Shown piece after piece: positions 1 to 14,900 of a stretch of 64,000 nucleotides of DNA. Below the pieces are notes generated by a model, which saw nothing but the letters and a program-made list of their open reading frames with translations, had not been told where the DNA came from and ran no database searches. The translations under genes and the position numbers were made by a program. This stretch comes from Dirofilaria immitis (taxonomy: Eukaryota; Nematoda; Chromadorea; Rhabditida; Onchocercidae). The DNA is taken from positions 9,967,501-10,031,500 of the forward strand of contig JAKNDB010000068.1 in the NCBI GenBank assembly GCA_024305405.1. Direction: 5' to 3'. Position 1 is the first letter of the stretch. Every line of letters starts with the position of its first letter.

Positions 1-329
1 TTATAGATGTATTTATCTTTATTTAGATATTGGTTGAAGTTTTTTTATAAATTATTATTAGATAACATTTGTTGGTTTCCGTATCTTGTTTCTTTTTTAA
101 CTTTGTTAGATTTTGTAATTTAATAAATTCCTAAAAAGTCTTTGTTGTTTAAAGTTTTTGTTGCTAATTTCTCGTCATCTATGAAAACATATGCACAACC
201 TAAGGAAGAATAACATAGATTGTTGATTATTGACTACTACGATAATACATTTGTTCTGGCACTGGCTAAACTATTATACTGAATTCCGCTTTTCTAATAA
301 CTGAAAATGGATCATATAATTGTTGACTT

Positions 330-3300
330 TTATTTAGAAAAAATATTGAATTTTTGTTTGAAATCTGTTAAAGAAACCTCAATAATCTGTTCATCACTGC
401 CTTGAGCAATATGTTCGAATGCTTTATCGATAAAGTTTTGATATTTTGATAATTTTGTCTTTAATGTATGCATCATCATCACCTGTTCTGTATGTGAGTG
501 CTTCGTTAATGGTACACTGGTTACTGTATCCTGCAATATTAACGCTATAAAGGATCAGATTTCTTTGCTCAATAACACTTCTTTTAAAAGATATAACTAT
601 TTACAATACCGATTTCAAAATCTTTTAGAAGTAATTACATATATACATTACTTGAAATAAACTGAGACGGCTGGGTGATGATGATCGTGGATCGGCGATT
701 GGCGACAAGTCATCAATAGTAACATCCATTTCGGGTGCCGGTAAGGAGCAAACTCCGGCAGATGAACCTTCACTTTTGAAGCGTCTATATTCTGATTCCT
801 ACAAAAATTGATATCTTAAATAATATCGAGTAAAAGTTCTTTATGTTTAAAATAAAGCAAAACACTATTTTAGAAACAAAAATCTCTACTTTGCGATATC
901 TACGTTGGCATTTCTTTTAATTCATAATGTCCATGAAAAGAGATCATAAATAGGTCTATTAGCAACAGTAACGACTAATAGTAGCAAATATAGATGAATA
1001 CTGATAAATTTATAGATAAAATAAAAGTTTATATCAGATGAGAATCAGTTCTTGAAATGATCTATTCAAATTCCATGTCTCAGAATCTTATTACAATCTA
1101 AATGCAGTATTAAAATTATCTCTTAGGAAACCGACAACCAACAACAATGCGAGCAGGACTTTTAGTAATCAGATGGAGATAAGGGCTATGGATTCTAACT
1201 ATATATCCTCAGTAAATCCATATTTTGCTTGAATTCTTTCCTCATATAAATTACAAAATATTCATATTTATTGAACTGGAGGATGACAGGAAGGTCGAGT
1301 CCTGATATGGCTCCGCAGATGACAGGAAAATATGAGCAGTGACATGCATGATGACATTCTCACACAGATTTGACGTCAAAAAGTTTTTATCATATTTAAC
1401 AAGTCATGTATATTTATTTATATATGTAAGTATGCATATGTATGTCAGCGGCATTATAAGTGTATTTATGCGTAGGTGTATAGCTGTATGTATGTGTAAG
1501 CATTTCGTAGTCTCACCAATTCCTATTTTTTTGAATTTTTTTTTTGTTCATATTTGATGCAGAAGCCTATTTCAGTTCACGAATCTCAAGTGCATTTTTG
1601 AGATATTCTATGCTATACCTTCGTATCCCTTAAGCATTTAGAGAAACATTTCCTGATGGAAAATCTTATATTGCTTTCACATCTTCTACTTTCTCTTAAC
1701 TTATTTCATGTGGTTCTTTTTGAAATAAACTACTGTTAAAAGTGTTAAACAGATACGGTAGAGTGATTAATACTAACTGTAAATATCTTATGTTATGCAC
1801 TTTAAATAAACAGCAAACTAGATAGTATAAGATATCAGTAGCTGTTATATAATTTCCACTAACTGTTATTATATATTCTTTGATTATATCATTTTAGGTT
1901 TATTTAAAAATTGTTTTATAGATTTGTGGAAATAAGAAAATGGACATGCAAAATAAAAATTCGGTAAATATAAAAAGAAAGTTAGAATTGAAAAAAATTC
2001 TTCAATATTACTGAAGTAATAGGAAAATTATATTTGAATAAAATTTAGGACGAAATGATAACTTAATTTTATGTGAAAAAATTACAACACCAAACGCCTA
2101 TCAACATGAACAAAGTATACCAATAATAATTATATTACGGTAGCCCTTCTATATTGTTCTGTCAAACATTCTTTGTAACCTCTATACTATCTCATAACAA
2201 TTATAGCAAAAAAGAAAAAATTAACAGAGAGACAGATCCGTCCACAGATTTTTCCTTCATTTCCATCCGGAAACTTCATTAAAAGACCTGTGCCACAGTA
2301 TAACGATAAAATTATTGCTATCTCATGAAAGAGTTGTACCATATCCAAATGCTAAGATTCTACTGCAACTATTTCTCCTTGTATAGCAGAACAGATCGTA
2401 TGTTCGGTTTTTTTTTTTTTTTTCCCGATTTTTGAGGATAATTGCATTATCATAGCATAATCGTCAAGAAAGAAGTGAAATTTTATCAAAAATTATATTA
2501 AAAGATTTAAAAAAAAAAGACATGTAAAATAAGCAATATGAAAGAAAAAACAATAATGCTAGAAGAAAAATGCTAAGCTAAAAATAATATTAAAGAAATC
2601 AACGAGACCTTCCGGGATGTCGATGGCTGATCATCATTGCCAGCGACATCACCGCTGCTGTCTGGGCAGGGCGTCGACAAGGACTGCTGTAATCGTATTT
2701 CTGCGCTTGATGCCTGAAAAAAACATTCCGTAATTATTCGTTTTCTATCTTTTCAACTTCTTAGATTCGGACTACTCTATTGATATTTTTTCCTTACTAA
2801 TCTAGATTTTTATGAAGATTATTATAATAGATAAATATGGTAGAAACTAAAACTAAACAGTAATTAGTTATTTAAAAGTAAATATTTTTGTTTCTATGAG
2901 ATTACTGAATGATCGACAAACTAAATGTTAGAAATAGAAATGGACACTAAGTCAAAACGGTGAGAAAAAATATTAATTTGATATTTTTCACGATAATTCA
3001 AATTTTAGCTTCTACGAATTACTACCTGTTAAAAAAACAGGAGATATTACGTTGAAATAAATACAATCGATAAAAGTTGCAAGATCATACAAAACAAAAA
3101 AAAGAATTAATTTATTTCCTCCCAACTAAATATTTACATCAAATCAGTGAAATAGATATTTTATTCCTTCAATAATAATTACAAGAAAAAATCTATAGGA
3201 AATGGTTTGAAATAATGCTTAGAGTGTGAAGAATTGGATTCTAATTGAAAATAAAAATTTACAAAAATAGATCTGCTCTTCCGCATAAAAAGCACTACAT

Positions 3301-6300
3301 AGGTTTATGTCAAAAAAATTAATGTCTAAATAAGAAATTTCATGAATTCAAAATTGCACGCTTCGAGGAAACTGATTAATCTCGCTAAAACCGTATTCTT
3401 AGGATTATATCGCAACGTCTGTTTTTTTTTTTTTTTCAATTTGCTTCTGTATCTGAGAGAAGGAAAGTTGAGAAAGTAACAGGACTACTCCTACATGTCA
3501 TCGACTTACTTAAAAACATCTATAATAAAATCTACGCAAAATAAATCAGTATATCAAACTGTAACTTCATTAACGATGAAAAAATAGAGAATTAAAAGTA
3601 AATGAATTTAAACTGCTAGTATGTTAATTACAAATAGTCCTGTAAGTGATGATTGCTACCGCAGCATGGTCCGACTCGATGTCCTTATGTTGTAGATGCG
3701 CAAGGAAACACGGATCTTCCACAGTACTGACTTGTCTTATCAAAGCATTATTGCTTGTGGTCGCTGTGACCGCAGTTTTTCCAATACCATTAATGCACAT
3801 TGGGCTTGATCCTGAAGGTATAAGAGATGTGGCAGAAACCGCATCGACAGTATGCTGCTGACTGCTATCGCTCAAAGGTGGTGCGGAACGTGGTGGAGGC
3901 GGCGGAAGGGCAATTGGTGGACGACGTGGACGAATGGTAGCAGCAGAATCCATGGACTGATAAAGACGAGTTGATTCATATAACGATGATGAGCTCGGAC
4001 TCAGACGGCATTCAAAATCGTCATCATCCAATTCGAACCACAAATCATCTGTCCTGTAACTACTTTTACAATTAACTTTTAACAGTCGCCAAAAATGACC
4101 TTTGTCCTTCTCTCAATTAGTTATATCGAACAGAGGTTATAAATCATTCTGTTTCTGCCAATTCCTTTCCTCCTGCTATACTGAAATTCAAAGTGTTTTC
4201 ATACTCTCTGATTATTTTAAAAGAATAAGATTAGTAAATAATATATATCACGATCATCCATAAATCATTTGAAATATTGAAACTTGCAAGTAAATCTAAT
4301 TTTAGAAGGTTTGTATAAAATTCGAAATCTTTTAAAATCCTAAAGGAAAGTTGTCAGCTTTTCAGAGAACAGTCGCAATACTAATTGAAATGATTCCACG
4401 ATAAAGAAAAATATAATGGAATAATGATATTATACAAAAAGTGAATAATTGGATTATAATAACATAAAAAAAATTACCACGGAAAAGAAATAATTTTGAT
4501 GAATAACATCTAACTGCTGAATAGTTTGTAGAACTATAATAATTTGATAATGATTTCTAAAATTTTTCAATTCTTTCTATATTTATAGTTACAAACGCCT
4601 TTTAAGTCAAATTTCTTGCATTATTTATAGAGATCAACCGATCATCATATTGTAATCCTAATTTTTCTACCGATTATTAGTAATTTTCATTGCTATAAAG
4701 TTACACATTGCTCATCTGACTGGACTATGATTTCCGAACTCCATATCATTTAGCATACAATCTCGAATGGAATTGAAGATCTTCTAATATTATTAATGAT
4801 ATTTTTTCAAAAGCAGCAATCTTAACCTCAGTTGTTATCGTCAGTATAAAAATTACAAATTTTGGTATCTTGAGAATTAAAACGAAAAACATAAAAAGTT
4901 GAAATTGAAAGTTTCAAAAAATAAGATATTTAAAAATATAGGACTTAAAAGAACAAAAACTTCTTTAAATTTCTGGCTTATAAGAAAGCTTTAAAATTTA
5001 GTTATACAGTTGGAAAAATGATAGAAAATCTCGAAAAAACAATTTCTGTACATATGATCTCTTTTAATGAATGTTGAAAGTGAAAAAAAAACTGAAACTT
5101 AGCGTGAGGGAAAGTTGAAAAATGAAGAATAAATTTGCGAATTTGAATAAACAAACAATTGAATACTCATTTTCAATATAATATGTCATCAATTAAATAA
5201 GACATATGCAACAAATAATATTTCCCACAATGCCATTTTGCTTATTTGTAGTATTCAAAAGACAACCGTATAATATCAATATAAATTAGGGATATTTTCG
5301 GCTAAATGATACCATCAAATCTAAGTTGACTAATACAATAAACAGTTCAAAAATCATGGCCAAAAGACGATGGAATCCAAAGATAACCATTGAAGAGTAA
5401 GAATGATATTGATTGCAAATAGTTCAGTTATCATATAATATCCGTTGCACCGAACATTCAAACTGTCTCGTATCGCTAATAATAACTTTACGTATTAATA
5501 TTATTTTTTAATTAGCTATTTTTTGATGCTTACTATTTTGAACATATTGTTTTATTCCCTTTTTTTGTTTATTAATAATACCTATTGAGTTCCTTTTGTA
5601 TAACATAAAGAACAATAAAAGCAAAGCCATTACAGTCCCATGTAAATCTCAGACGTACGTAACACACAATATATTCGACTTAAAGATTCAGTCAAGAAAA
5701 ATAGATGTTCAATTGAAAAATCTAGTCAAATTTGGAGTTTAATTTAATAATTAGAAAGATCGCTTTGCGATCTTGGGAAAAGATGAATGCTTTACATTCA
5801 TATGAATACCTTAATACCCTTATCAAATATTTTCACAGATTTATATATTAATTCTAGCAGTGCATTCAATTAATCTAATAAATTATTATGTATTCCATTG
5901 ATTGACCTATCCGAAACTATGATATGAAAAACATCAAAGAATGATCAGTTTCTTTGAGAAAATATTGGGAATATTTCCATTGAAATTCTCTTTTTTAATG
6001 CTTTCGACATAAACTTATCGTTTCCTAAATTTCAATTATGTCGCAATTTTTCTTTCTATTCTTAAGGCAGGGAGGAAGAAGTTGGCAATAAAGAGATTCA
6101 AATTATTGACAGATTGCTGACATATCATAAATGAAACATGCGATTGTTTCATTTATGTTAAATTCCTCAGAAAGATTTAAAGATCGTCTCTTGTAACTGC
6201 TCGCTAAATAATCGATAGTGCTATTCGTAATCTGTCTGAAGTGATTTCACTGGTAGAAATCTGCAAACAAACAAATCTAAAGGGGTAGTGAATGAATAAT

Positions 6301-9300
6301 CAGTAACAAGCAATTTATGTGTGACCGAAAGATCGAGCCAAAAATAATACTATATGTATCAGGCTACTGTTCATATAAAGATTGTTATCACTAAAATCGG
6401 AATAAATATAAAATAAAATAAAGCTATCTTTCTTCCATTCCAGAAACTTCTTTCCTATTTAATATTCAAAGTGAGGCAAACAATTCGGGAATGCCTAATA
6501 TCAACTGGTTTCACAATACAAATATATCCGAAATGAATTCCCAAATTTTTATAATAAAAGGGTTTATCACTTGATTAATTTAGGTTTATCACCGTCTATA
6601 TTCTAGAAATTTCGAGCATCCTATTTATATTTTAATTAAGACAGATAAAAATAGGACAAAAAATGGAATTTTTAAACAATGGTGGAAGCAATGTTGGTAA
6701 TACAGCCATCCATCACTTTTGAGAACAATTATCATTAACAGTTACTGAACTGAACTGGCACAACTCTAAATTTACTAAATATTACCAAAAAATTTTTGGA
6801 TTATAGGAAAAAAGTTTTCAATTGTTCGTATAGAAGTTTCACTTCATTTTAGCAACCTACAGAATCGTGCTTCAAAAGAATGAAGCATTTCCTCGAAGAG
6901 AGATGAACGACTTCATGCAATTATGCTTAGAATAAAGAAGAAGTAGTCTATGATTATCGAAATTATTCTACAAGTATTTTTACTGACAATTTTTATCAAG
7001 TACCGATTGTTCCTCTTGTCGATTGTTTTGAAGTTCGTAACTATTATAAAATATTTTATAGCAGATCAATCATCAACTACGACGATATATTACAGTAAAA
7101 TTTCTAATTCTGGTAACACTTCTATCAAAAATATATCAATAATTATCACCCTTATCACCATTAATTATTTTCATTTGTTTCGACAAAGTGATACCAACAC
7201 ATAAACTATCTCTACAATATTAATCCTTAATATTGAGTAAACTTAATGAAAAAGAAGAACGAAGTCTCCCTAACTTTCTGATAAACGAAACTCTTACAGT
7301 GTTTCGATGCTTGCTTCTTTTTCCAGTTCATCCAGCCTATGAACGTGATCTGTTATCGTCTTTTGTTGCCGCTTTTCATCATCAGAAGACAACGTTAGTT
7401 CAGATGCCGATAAGAGATGATCATCTGAGCAAGAATAATGCGTACCAACTAAACTGTACATTCGATCACTTTTGCTTCTGCTCGCTGTTCTGGCAATCCA
7501 AGTAATAATAAAACAGACAGCTCTTTGTTGTAATAGTAACAGTGGCTGTTAATGTAGCAATAACAGTATAAAAGTAACCAAAACGTTTCATAACGAATTT
7601 TACTGAATAGATGGATTAAACTGACACGATCGTTGACAATGCGGAAAAATGATATAACTAAAAATATGGATAGTTTTGACCAATTTATCTGGATTCAAAG
7701 TCTAGACTGGCATCAGCTGATGATAATAGATATAGTAATCATTACATCGAATGATCACAAAAGCTATTTTTGAATAAAAGAATGTTAAAAGGAAATAAAA
7801 AATAGAAAAAATATAAGGAATATTTACAAAGAGAAAGAAATGAGACTTATTGGAAAATATTGCAGGAAAGGCTTAGAATTTTAAAGACTGCGAGCAGCTC
7901 AGCATCAGGAATTTAAAAGAATCAAGAAGTGGAAGTGAAGTGAACATTTTGTTTGCTGGAAAACTGCGACTGTTCGTTTATGAAACCCTTATGACGAAGA
8001 TATGAGTAATCATTGATCAAAGAATAATTGCTTTCCTAATAATGTCTTCATTTTGGTAAAATATTTTGTCTCAAAAAAAAAGCACTCCTAATTCGTAAGC
8101 AATTCTCTTCAGTCCTAGATTATATTTAGGAAAGAGAAGGAAGAATAATTCTGAGGAAGGAAAGATTTACTTCGGCAAAAATATCGTTATAAAAAGCATC
8201 ACTTTCTTTGAATTATTATGATAATATGTTGGAAAAGCTGACGTCTCACAGAGTTATTAGAGTAAATTTAAACAATAAAAGAAACTAGAAATAAATATTA
8301 AAACGTTGGCGAGAAGAGAAAATGGGAAGGAACCCAATCAAAAAAATAAAAAGTCAAAAAAAATAAAAAATAAAAAGTAGAAAATACAGCTCTCCGACGA
8401 CAGATGAAATTGAAAGATTATAAATGATGATGTCAGTGATGGTAACGATGACGATTTGGAAATAGTGCAACGAAAACTGCAACACTATCAGTCCTTTCTT
8501 TTAATTCTCTCCATTTTCGGCAACCAGTAGTACACCGAGAACCATTGATCGAAACTAATAGGTTCATATTCAATTATACTACTTTTTTGTCAATTTCTTT
8601 CATCGCAATGAATCATTAGATAGTGGCAAAACGAAGTTAACAACTGTTGACTTTTTTTGTCGGTATAAATAAATATCAATTCGTATAAAAAAAAATAAAA
8701 AAATGAACCAATATGCAGAATATTATAATATATTTATTAGAATGTATCTCTATAACGATAATTGATACATCGTTTCTAATTTAATTCGACTTAGTAAAAA
8801 TAAAGGTACAGTTGATATGTGGATTCTTCTACGATTACTTATTTTGATTAACCTAAATTCAACTATTTATATCTAAAGAATATGTTATGCGTGGTATATC
8901 TGAATGTTGCTAAACAGAGCAAATTACAGACTTCAAATAGAATTCCTATTTAACCATCTTTATAATGAAAAGGATGAAAGAATCCAAGTCATAGAACAAA
9001 ATACACTAGTCATGATTTATACAGCCAGTTTTTCATTTTCAATTTCTTTTAAATCTTTCATCATATTAAACGTATTCGCTCAAAAACAACAGTTCTTCAG
9101 CCAGCCGTCAAATCATAATTCTAAGTTATGTGAAATCAACAGCATGTCCTATATATATATATTCATTTAAGCTATCCCTGAAATCTAATTTTTATTATAA
9201 AAATTCATTAGATTTCTCTTCTACAAATAAAGCTTCCATCTAGACACCATCACACTGATTAGTATCGACAGGTGGTGAATTATACCATCCAGAAACTTGG

Positions 9301-11966
9301 GCAGCAAAATCGGCAGCAATAAGCGGCAAGATTTTGAAGCAGTTTATTTAGCATATAATAAACAAAGATCTGTTATGTGAAGTAACTTAGACCAGAGAAG
9401 TTTAGAATTGCTCAGCTCACAATTCTGTCTAAGTGGCATCGATTTTACAAGAATACTATCAAAATTCCGACAAATAAAACTCCAACAGTTGTTTCACTTT
9501 TAAATGATTCTACATTCTAGCTTATTTCGAATTCTTATTAATTTGAGAAATGCATTCATGATATGTTGAGCTCTGCAGAAGCATTTCAAGACCATTTGCT
9601 AAAAGATCGAATTCCATTACAAATCTTATTATTCGGTCGTACTTATCAATTGAGAAATAATAATGTTTCAGTTGCAAACATCTATAAGAAACCGGAAAAT
9701 ATGTGATGACTCAGATCTATTGCCTTACACTTGATCCACTAAGTTACTACTACCATCGGACAGAAAGCTTCCAAAGAATAATGTTGTAAAACAAGAAGAA
9801 TGTATCACCAAGTTCTCAAGTTTAATTAAAACGTCAAAAATCGATAATCAATCGCAGATCGGTTTTTTTATTAAAAAGTTATAAACAGAGGAATAGAAAG
9901 AGTGAATAAAATGAAATGATTTGGCTCATAAGTTGAAAAGCAAGACGTAGTAAACTAGCAGACGCCATCATCAGGCTCAGCAAATAAATCGATTCATCGG
10001 TGTTTCACAAAACATCGTCAAAACGTCATCGAGAAGTGCTCGCTAATTCGTAATCTAATACTTACATGATAGCTGTACATATTTTATTAGTACAACTATA
10101 ATATTTTTAAGCTCTTATTAGAAGGAGAAAAATGATCGGTGTTACAATGAAGGGAAATTATAAAAACATGCATGAAAATCATAGTTACTAAATTAAAAGT
10201 ATAAAATGATGATTTACGAATATTTAAATCAATTCCGTTCATCATAATCATCGAAAATGTCTGACTCGGTTGTCTCCAACTGCATGAGCGTTGCACTAAA
10301 AATGCTTCATGTCGCATTGATTTGCTACTGCAGTTATGCAGTAGCAACGCCATTGCCCACCAAAGAATCGCTGTTTAAGAAGCATACAGCAGTATTCAAC
10401 GTAACAAACCCAATGTTTTTGGAGAACATTAAACCGGAAAAAGTGCTCACAATGTTAGAAGATGTGTTCAGAGAAGTGCTTGAAGAAATAAAGAACGAAA
10501 CATATGATAAGATAGACAAGCAAGGACGTCAACATCGTCGTCGTCGAATGCTCCAAATTGACTGGAATGTGCCAAAATTGATAGAGAACCGAAAAAGAAG
10601 CCTAAAAGCAGATCGAATCAAGCCACTCATCAAGCCTTCTCATCGAAGAAATTGAATTAAAGAAGCAGCAAATGTAATACAGCGGTAAACTGTCGCATGA
10701 ATCCACTGTCTTTTAATTCAAAAATATAAAAATTTTACAAATACAAAAATTTTTCAAGTATAAATCACTTTTATGTTTTAATATGAATGCTTATAAAAAT
10801 TAGAGTGATTAATACTGCATGCAACATATAAACTGCAAGGAAATACAGAGAAATATTGCATTTCCTAACACTTTCATTTCTATCGGAATAAATGCCATAG
10901 ATGAAAAAGGTATAAGTGTCCCCTCCTTTCATCTGTTAGATTAAGAGCATATAGCGATGAAATAAATATCCACCCAATATCATTCAATTCTAAAATATAA
11001 TTTAAGAAAAATACTATCCAGTTTTAAGATATTTATTTACTTACATTGAATGATAGGAAGCGAAATAATAAGAAATGCTTTGATTTAAGGTAAGAATTTA
11101 TTTCTCAATGAAAAGCATAAGAGCCATATAAGAACAAATCAATTTTGTGAATGAAACGTTTTGAATATTGTCCAACTATTTCATCGAAAAGAACTTTCAA
11201 ATTTAGTGGAAGAATGAATATATACGTAAAAAAAAACATATATATATATATATATAAAATTATTTACCAAGCATAACTAAAAATGAACCATAATTACAAT
11301 GTCAAGAGTGTGCCCATATGACATAAATGTTACAAAGTGTCTAGGATGAGTATTTGGAAAGCTCATCAAAGATATTTCTAAAAATTAGTAGCCTTTACAT
11401 CTGATACATGACCATAGTAACTATATAGAGGGAAATGTATAACGGTGCAGAAATCTTAATTCACTTAAAGTTTTTAAGAAATGCAGCTGAAGTTAGATCA
11501 AATGGGTTGCTATTTTATTACTAATGAAGGATTAAAAATTTAGAAGAAAATGAACAACCTTCCCAAAGGACTTCGTCGAACGTGGCTAACAGAAGCATCT
11601 TGTCTGGACAGTTGATAACGATCATTTTCTACAGGGCTTACTCGACAATTACCATTTGATACCGTTACCGTACGACGGGACTGACGTTTCGAAAAACCGG
11701 TATCACCATTATTCTGAAAAATAATTTCGTTTTTTCCAATTTTTTGAAGTTTCATAAAAATCTTGTTAAAAATATTACATCATGTATTCAACTTTCCGTC
11801 CAGCAAAAGTAAGGGAAAGTGGTCCAAATTTTTGCAATTTTAGCAAAATGAGACATGGTATAGAATTTGCACTTACAATAGCAAGTTTGAATTTGTCTTT
11901 TGGGGTAATGACAGATGGAAAAACGGTTGTGGATCGGTAAATGTCATGGATGATGAGGTGACGGTT
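330..11966 (-). CDS. 3' exons of a long unidentified low-complexity protein gene
   Basis: Six minus-strand exons agree in splice sites and phase: about 11966-11877, 11714-11566, 7489-7298, 4053-3660, 2713-2609, then 798-652 and the last exon 530-330, which ends in TAA. Donors are good (for example gtaagt, gtaaga, gtaatg) and acceptors are TTTCAG-like. The protein tail is rich in Ser, Pro and acidic residues. It holds RSKSDRMYSLVG, the acidic stretch FELDDDDFE, a proline run PPIALPPPPP and a final helical, possibly coiled-coil segment (LKTKLSKYQNFIDKAFEHI) just before the stop. This looks like the cytoplasmic or regulatory tail of a large signalling or scaffold protein, but I do not recognise the family. 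More 5' exons must exist above 12 kb and I did not find them. Two introns exceed 3 kb, unusually long for this window. A small gene lies in one of them on the other strand. Confidence 0.65.
4054..7297. other. Intron of the 0.3-12 kb gene
   Basis: About 3.2 kb between phase-matched exons. AT-rich. The only longer ORFs (for example 6950-7204 plus) look like chance frames, with Ile-, Thr- and Leu-rich composition and no splice or homology support. No RNA gene or repeat seen. Confidence 0.5.
7490..11565. other. Large intron of the 0.3-12 kb gene holding the nested ORF
   Basis: About 4.1 kb between exons that agree in phase (RSPLG-R-TASRSK across the junction). Apart from the ORF at 10257-10655 and a short TA run at 11237-11257, I see only AT-rich sequence. 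A GC-richer patch at 9240-9340 has no convincing frame. Confidence 0.45.
10257..10655 (+). CDS. Putative small secreted protein, nested in an intron
   Basis: Single uninterrupted ORF of 132 codons. Residues 11-30 form a hydrophobic core (VALKMLHVALICYCSYAVA) followed by TPLP, which fits a signal peptide with cleavage near residue 30. The mature part is charged, has two N-glycosylation sequons (NVT, NET), an amphipathic segment around MLEDVFREVLEEI, a basic run HRRRR near residue 93 and a basic C-terminus KPSHRRN. HRRRR could be a proprotein-convertase site, which would make this a peptide precursor, but that is inference. The start is the first ATG in frame. It lies between two minus-strand exons of the surrounding gene (11566 and 7489) and is transcribed in the opposite direction. 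No family recognised. It could be a nematode-restricted effector or a chance ORF, though the length, signal peptide and composition favour a gene. Confidence 0.55.
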   Translation: MSDSVVSNCMSVALKMLHVALICYCSYAVATPLPTKESLFKKHTAVFNVTNPMFLENIKPEKVLTMLEDVFREVLEEIKNETYDKIDKQGRQHRRRRMLQIDWNVPKLIENRKRSLKADRIKPLIKPSHRRN

Positions 11967-14900
11967 CTTGTAATGGCAGAAGTGTCATTTAAGCATCCAC
12001 CGGCAACTGCTGTATCGTTGCTTGAAGGAATCAGTTGCCGGGGTTGTTGCTGTTGTTTCTCCAAGGTAACCGTTGTGGTAATTATCGCTATTTTCGTGTT
12101 TCAAATACTAAAATTTACTTTTTATTCAATCATTTTTAGAAATTTTATGGATTTTATCATCAATGCGACATATATTGCATCGTTGAGGAGAAACAAATCA
12201 TTGGAACAGATGTACAAATAAAACGTATATAGTGATAGGTAGTCCATAGAGCAAACAATGTAGGAAGATTCATTATTGAAATTAGAACGGAAAGAAGATG
12301 AAGGTGGAAAACTGGAGGAAAGATTCAGATTCAAACAAGCTATTCTTTAAGAAAATTAAATCAGAGGATTTCAACTTAAAAGATGTATCCTAATTAATAA
12401 TTTACGAAAAAATATAAACATATGAAGAAAAGTTATATTCTAAAAAAATTCGTCAATATACTAAAATCTAGATAAATATACAAAAAATGAACCATCAGTC
12501 TGAAGTCAGATCCTATTCACTTGATTATCAATCAATTTTTTGTTCAGATGATATAAATATATAAAGTGATACAAACATTATGATAAGGAAATATTTTCAT
12601 GAGTAAATAATTTTTGATCCATTGGGTTTTCATTTCATACTTTAGCTGAAAGTAAAAAATAAAAATGATTAAAACAGTGGCGGAATAATCCAGACAAACT
12701 AGATTCAATGCGACGTGACGTCATGAAATGCTGATATCAGCTATCATATCATAACTACTTCAAGAAGTACTTGTTTTGAATGCTGTTTATTAATATATCA
12801 TTAACAAATCGCCTATATTTGCCGTTAATGGCTCAAATTTTGGATAAATTTTATAAGAAAATTATGAGAAGGATTCAATAAAGAGATCTGTGACAAAATA
12901 AGTGCAAAAATACTACCTCACAACAGCAATTTTGAATTTTTCCCCAAAAATTCCAATAATTTCCAGAACTCATCCATTTTTTTTCAGAGGTTATCTTAGA
13001 TTCATCCAATACATAAAACTTGAATAAGCAAAAGAAAAAAAAATCAAATTATGCAGTCATATAAATTATATATATACAAGTCTCCGATTTCGGCAAGTTG
13101 ATTATTAAACGATATTATAATTTCTGAAAAAGAACAATGAGAGAGTATTGAAGTTTTAAATCTTGCGCTTTCTTTCCTATTCTTTTCAATATTTAAATGA
13201 TATATTCATCTTTATATTGTTTGTTATAAATAGTTATTTATATTGCGTTTTCGTCATGAGTTTTTGAAATTCGTAAACCATAATTGGTTAAAGTAAAAAG
13301 AAATTTAACAGATTCTTAAATTAAGTAGCTGAAGTTCTACATATTTCTTCCAACAATGATATTCATTTCACCCCAAGAATGATTGGCGATAATGATGCTT
13401 GTTATAGTATCATTAAATAATTAGACTGTTCAATAATAAGGATGATAAGGATACTAATTACTAAAACCGATAGTGGAAATATCATTTTTCATGTGAATGT
13501 CGAAAAGAAAAAATATATAGATCGCATCTGGTTTTCTTCAGTTAGCTAAACTGCTAGTGCTCGATCTACTAATTTTGACTTTCACTTGCTGACTCACATA
13601 CATCACACAAGTAATCAGAATATGCGAAAATAATATGAAGAATAAACAATTTTCCTACTTGAAAACTCCCAATAAATTTAACGCAAAATGAGTAAGCAGG
13701 AAAAAAGAATTGTTTAAGATTCAAAATTTCAAATGCCTTGCATATATCTACCAATAAGATATTCTAAACCTATTAATTACCCCACTAACTTTTTTTCATT
13801 TAGGCCACCTTTCGACGATAACTTTTTGTGACTATCATTTCAGATTCAGATTACTGCAGTAAATCCTTCAAAAATGTTTCTGAGTGACAAAAATCGTCCA
13901 CCCGTTCAACACGACGATACACTAGAAAAATAGTTTTAGCAAATATTTTTAAGATTATAATTTGCCATAAAAGCACTAAATTTTTTGTATTACTTCAAGA
14001 TATTTTTTTCCATATTTTCATACATTTCCTTATTTTATTGCAAGATGTCATCAAAAATTTCATTCATATTTATTTTCATTTAAAATTCAACATTTTTCAG
14101 TAATTTGATGAGAAGAAAACTACATAGTATTTGATAATTAGTGTGCATTCAATAAAAAGTAAAAGATGTTTTTATATTTATATCGGTTTTGCTAGAAAAT
14201 TTCCTCTGCCTATTAGCATTTTTAAATTTATATATATAAGTTTTTGGGGAATTTTCGAAATTTCTATAACTTCAATTGATTGAAAGGGAAACCTTTCAAT
14301 TTTTTAAAACTCAGTCCTTCAAGAAACATAACAAACCAAAAAATAACTCATCATGGTAGTAGTTATCAAGCATTTTGTAATACAATAAAATTAAAAATCA
14401 ATAATGAATGAAATGCATAAATTGCATAAGAAGATAATAAATTTAAATTTCTATCGGTTTACTTTAAAGAAGTGGTGCTGTAACACAAGAATAGTGGTAT
14501 TGCCAAAATAATTGCAGATGACGAATGAACGAAACTGTTCTTTAGTAAGGTATGTTGAATGTTGTTAGGAGAAAAGCGTTTGCTCAATTGATTTGGTTGC
14601 AGTGAAGACTTGCACTTCTACGTAACTATCTTAGAGGTTATCAATGAAGCATGAATAAAAGATTGAGACACAAGAGACACCAAGATTTCCTTCCTTCCTT
14701 CCTTCCTTCCTTCTTTTTTCTTTCTTTCTCTTCTGACTACTTTTTCTGGAAAGCTTCAATTAAAAAAATTTTTTTTCGCTTTTCTCAGATGCCAATGAGT
14801 TAGTTATCTTTCCTTCCTGAAAAATAGATAAATAGGCAGTCAGAAAAATAATAGTAAAAATTGTTAAAATCAATATAAAAAGGATTTTTACAGAACTTAA

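Noticed and set aside
1339..1557. Plus-strand ORF of 72 codons with MYVSGIISVFM
   Set aside because: Tyr-, Val- and Met-rich reading of GTATGTAT-type simple sequence; no splice or family support.
3646..3861. Plus-strand ORF opposite the Ser/Pro-rich exon
   Set aside because: It is the antisense of a phase-confirmed exon (4053-3660).
7233..7505. Plus-strand ORF of 90 codons
   Set aside because: Antisense to the exon 7489-7298, whose splice phase matches both neighbours.
11873..12064. Minus-strand Gln-rich frame KQQQQPRQLIPSS
   Set aside because: Its end phase leads to a stop in the next exon; the overlapping frame RHLIIHDIYRSTTVFPSVIT fits without any change.
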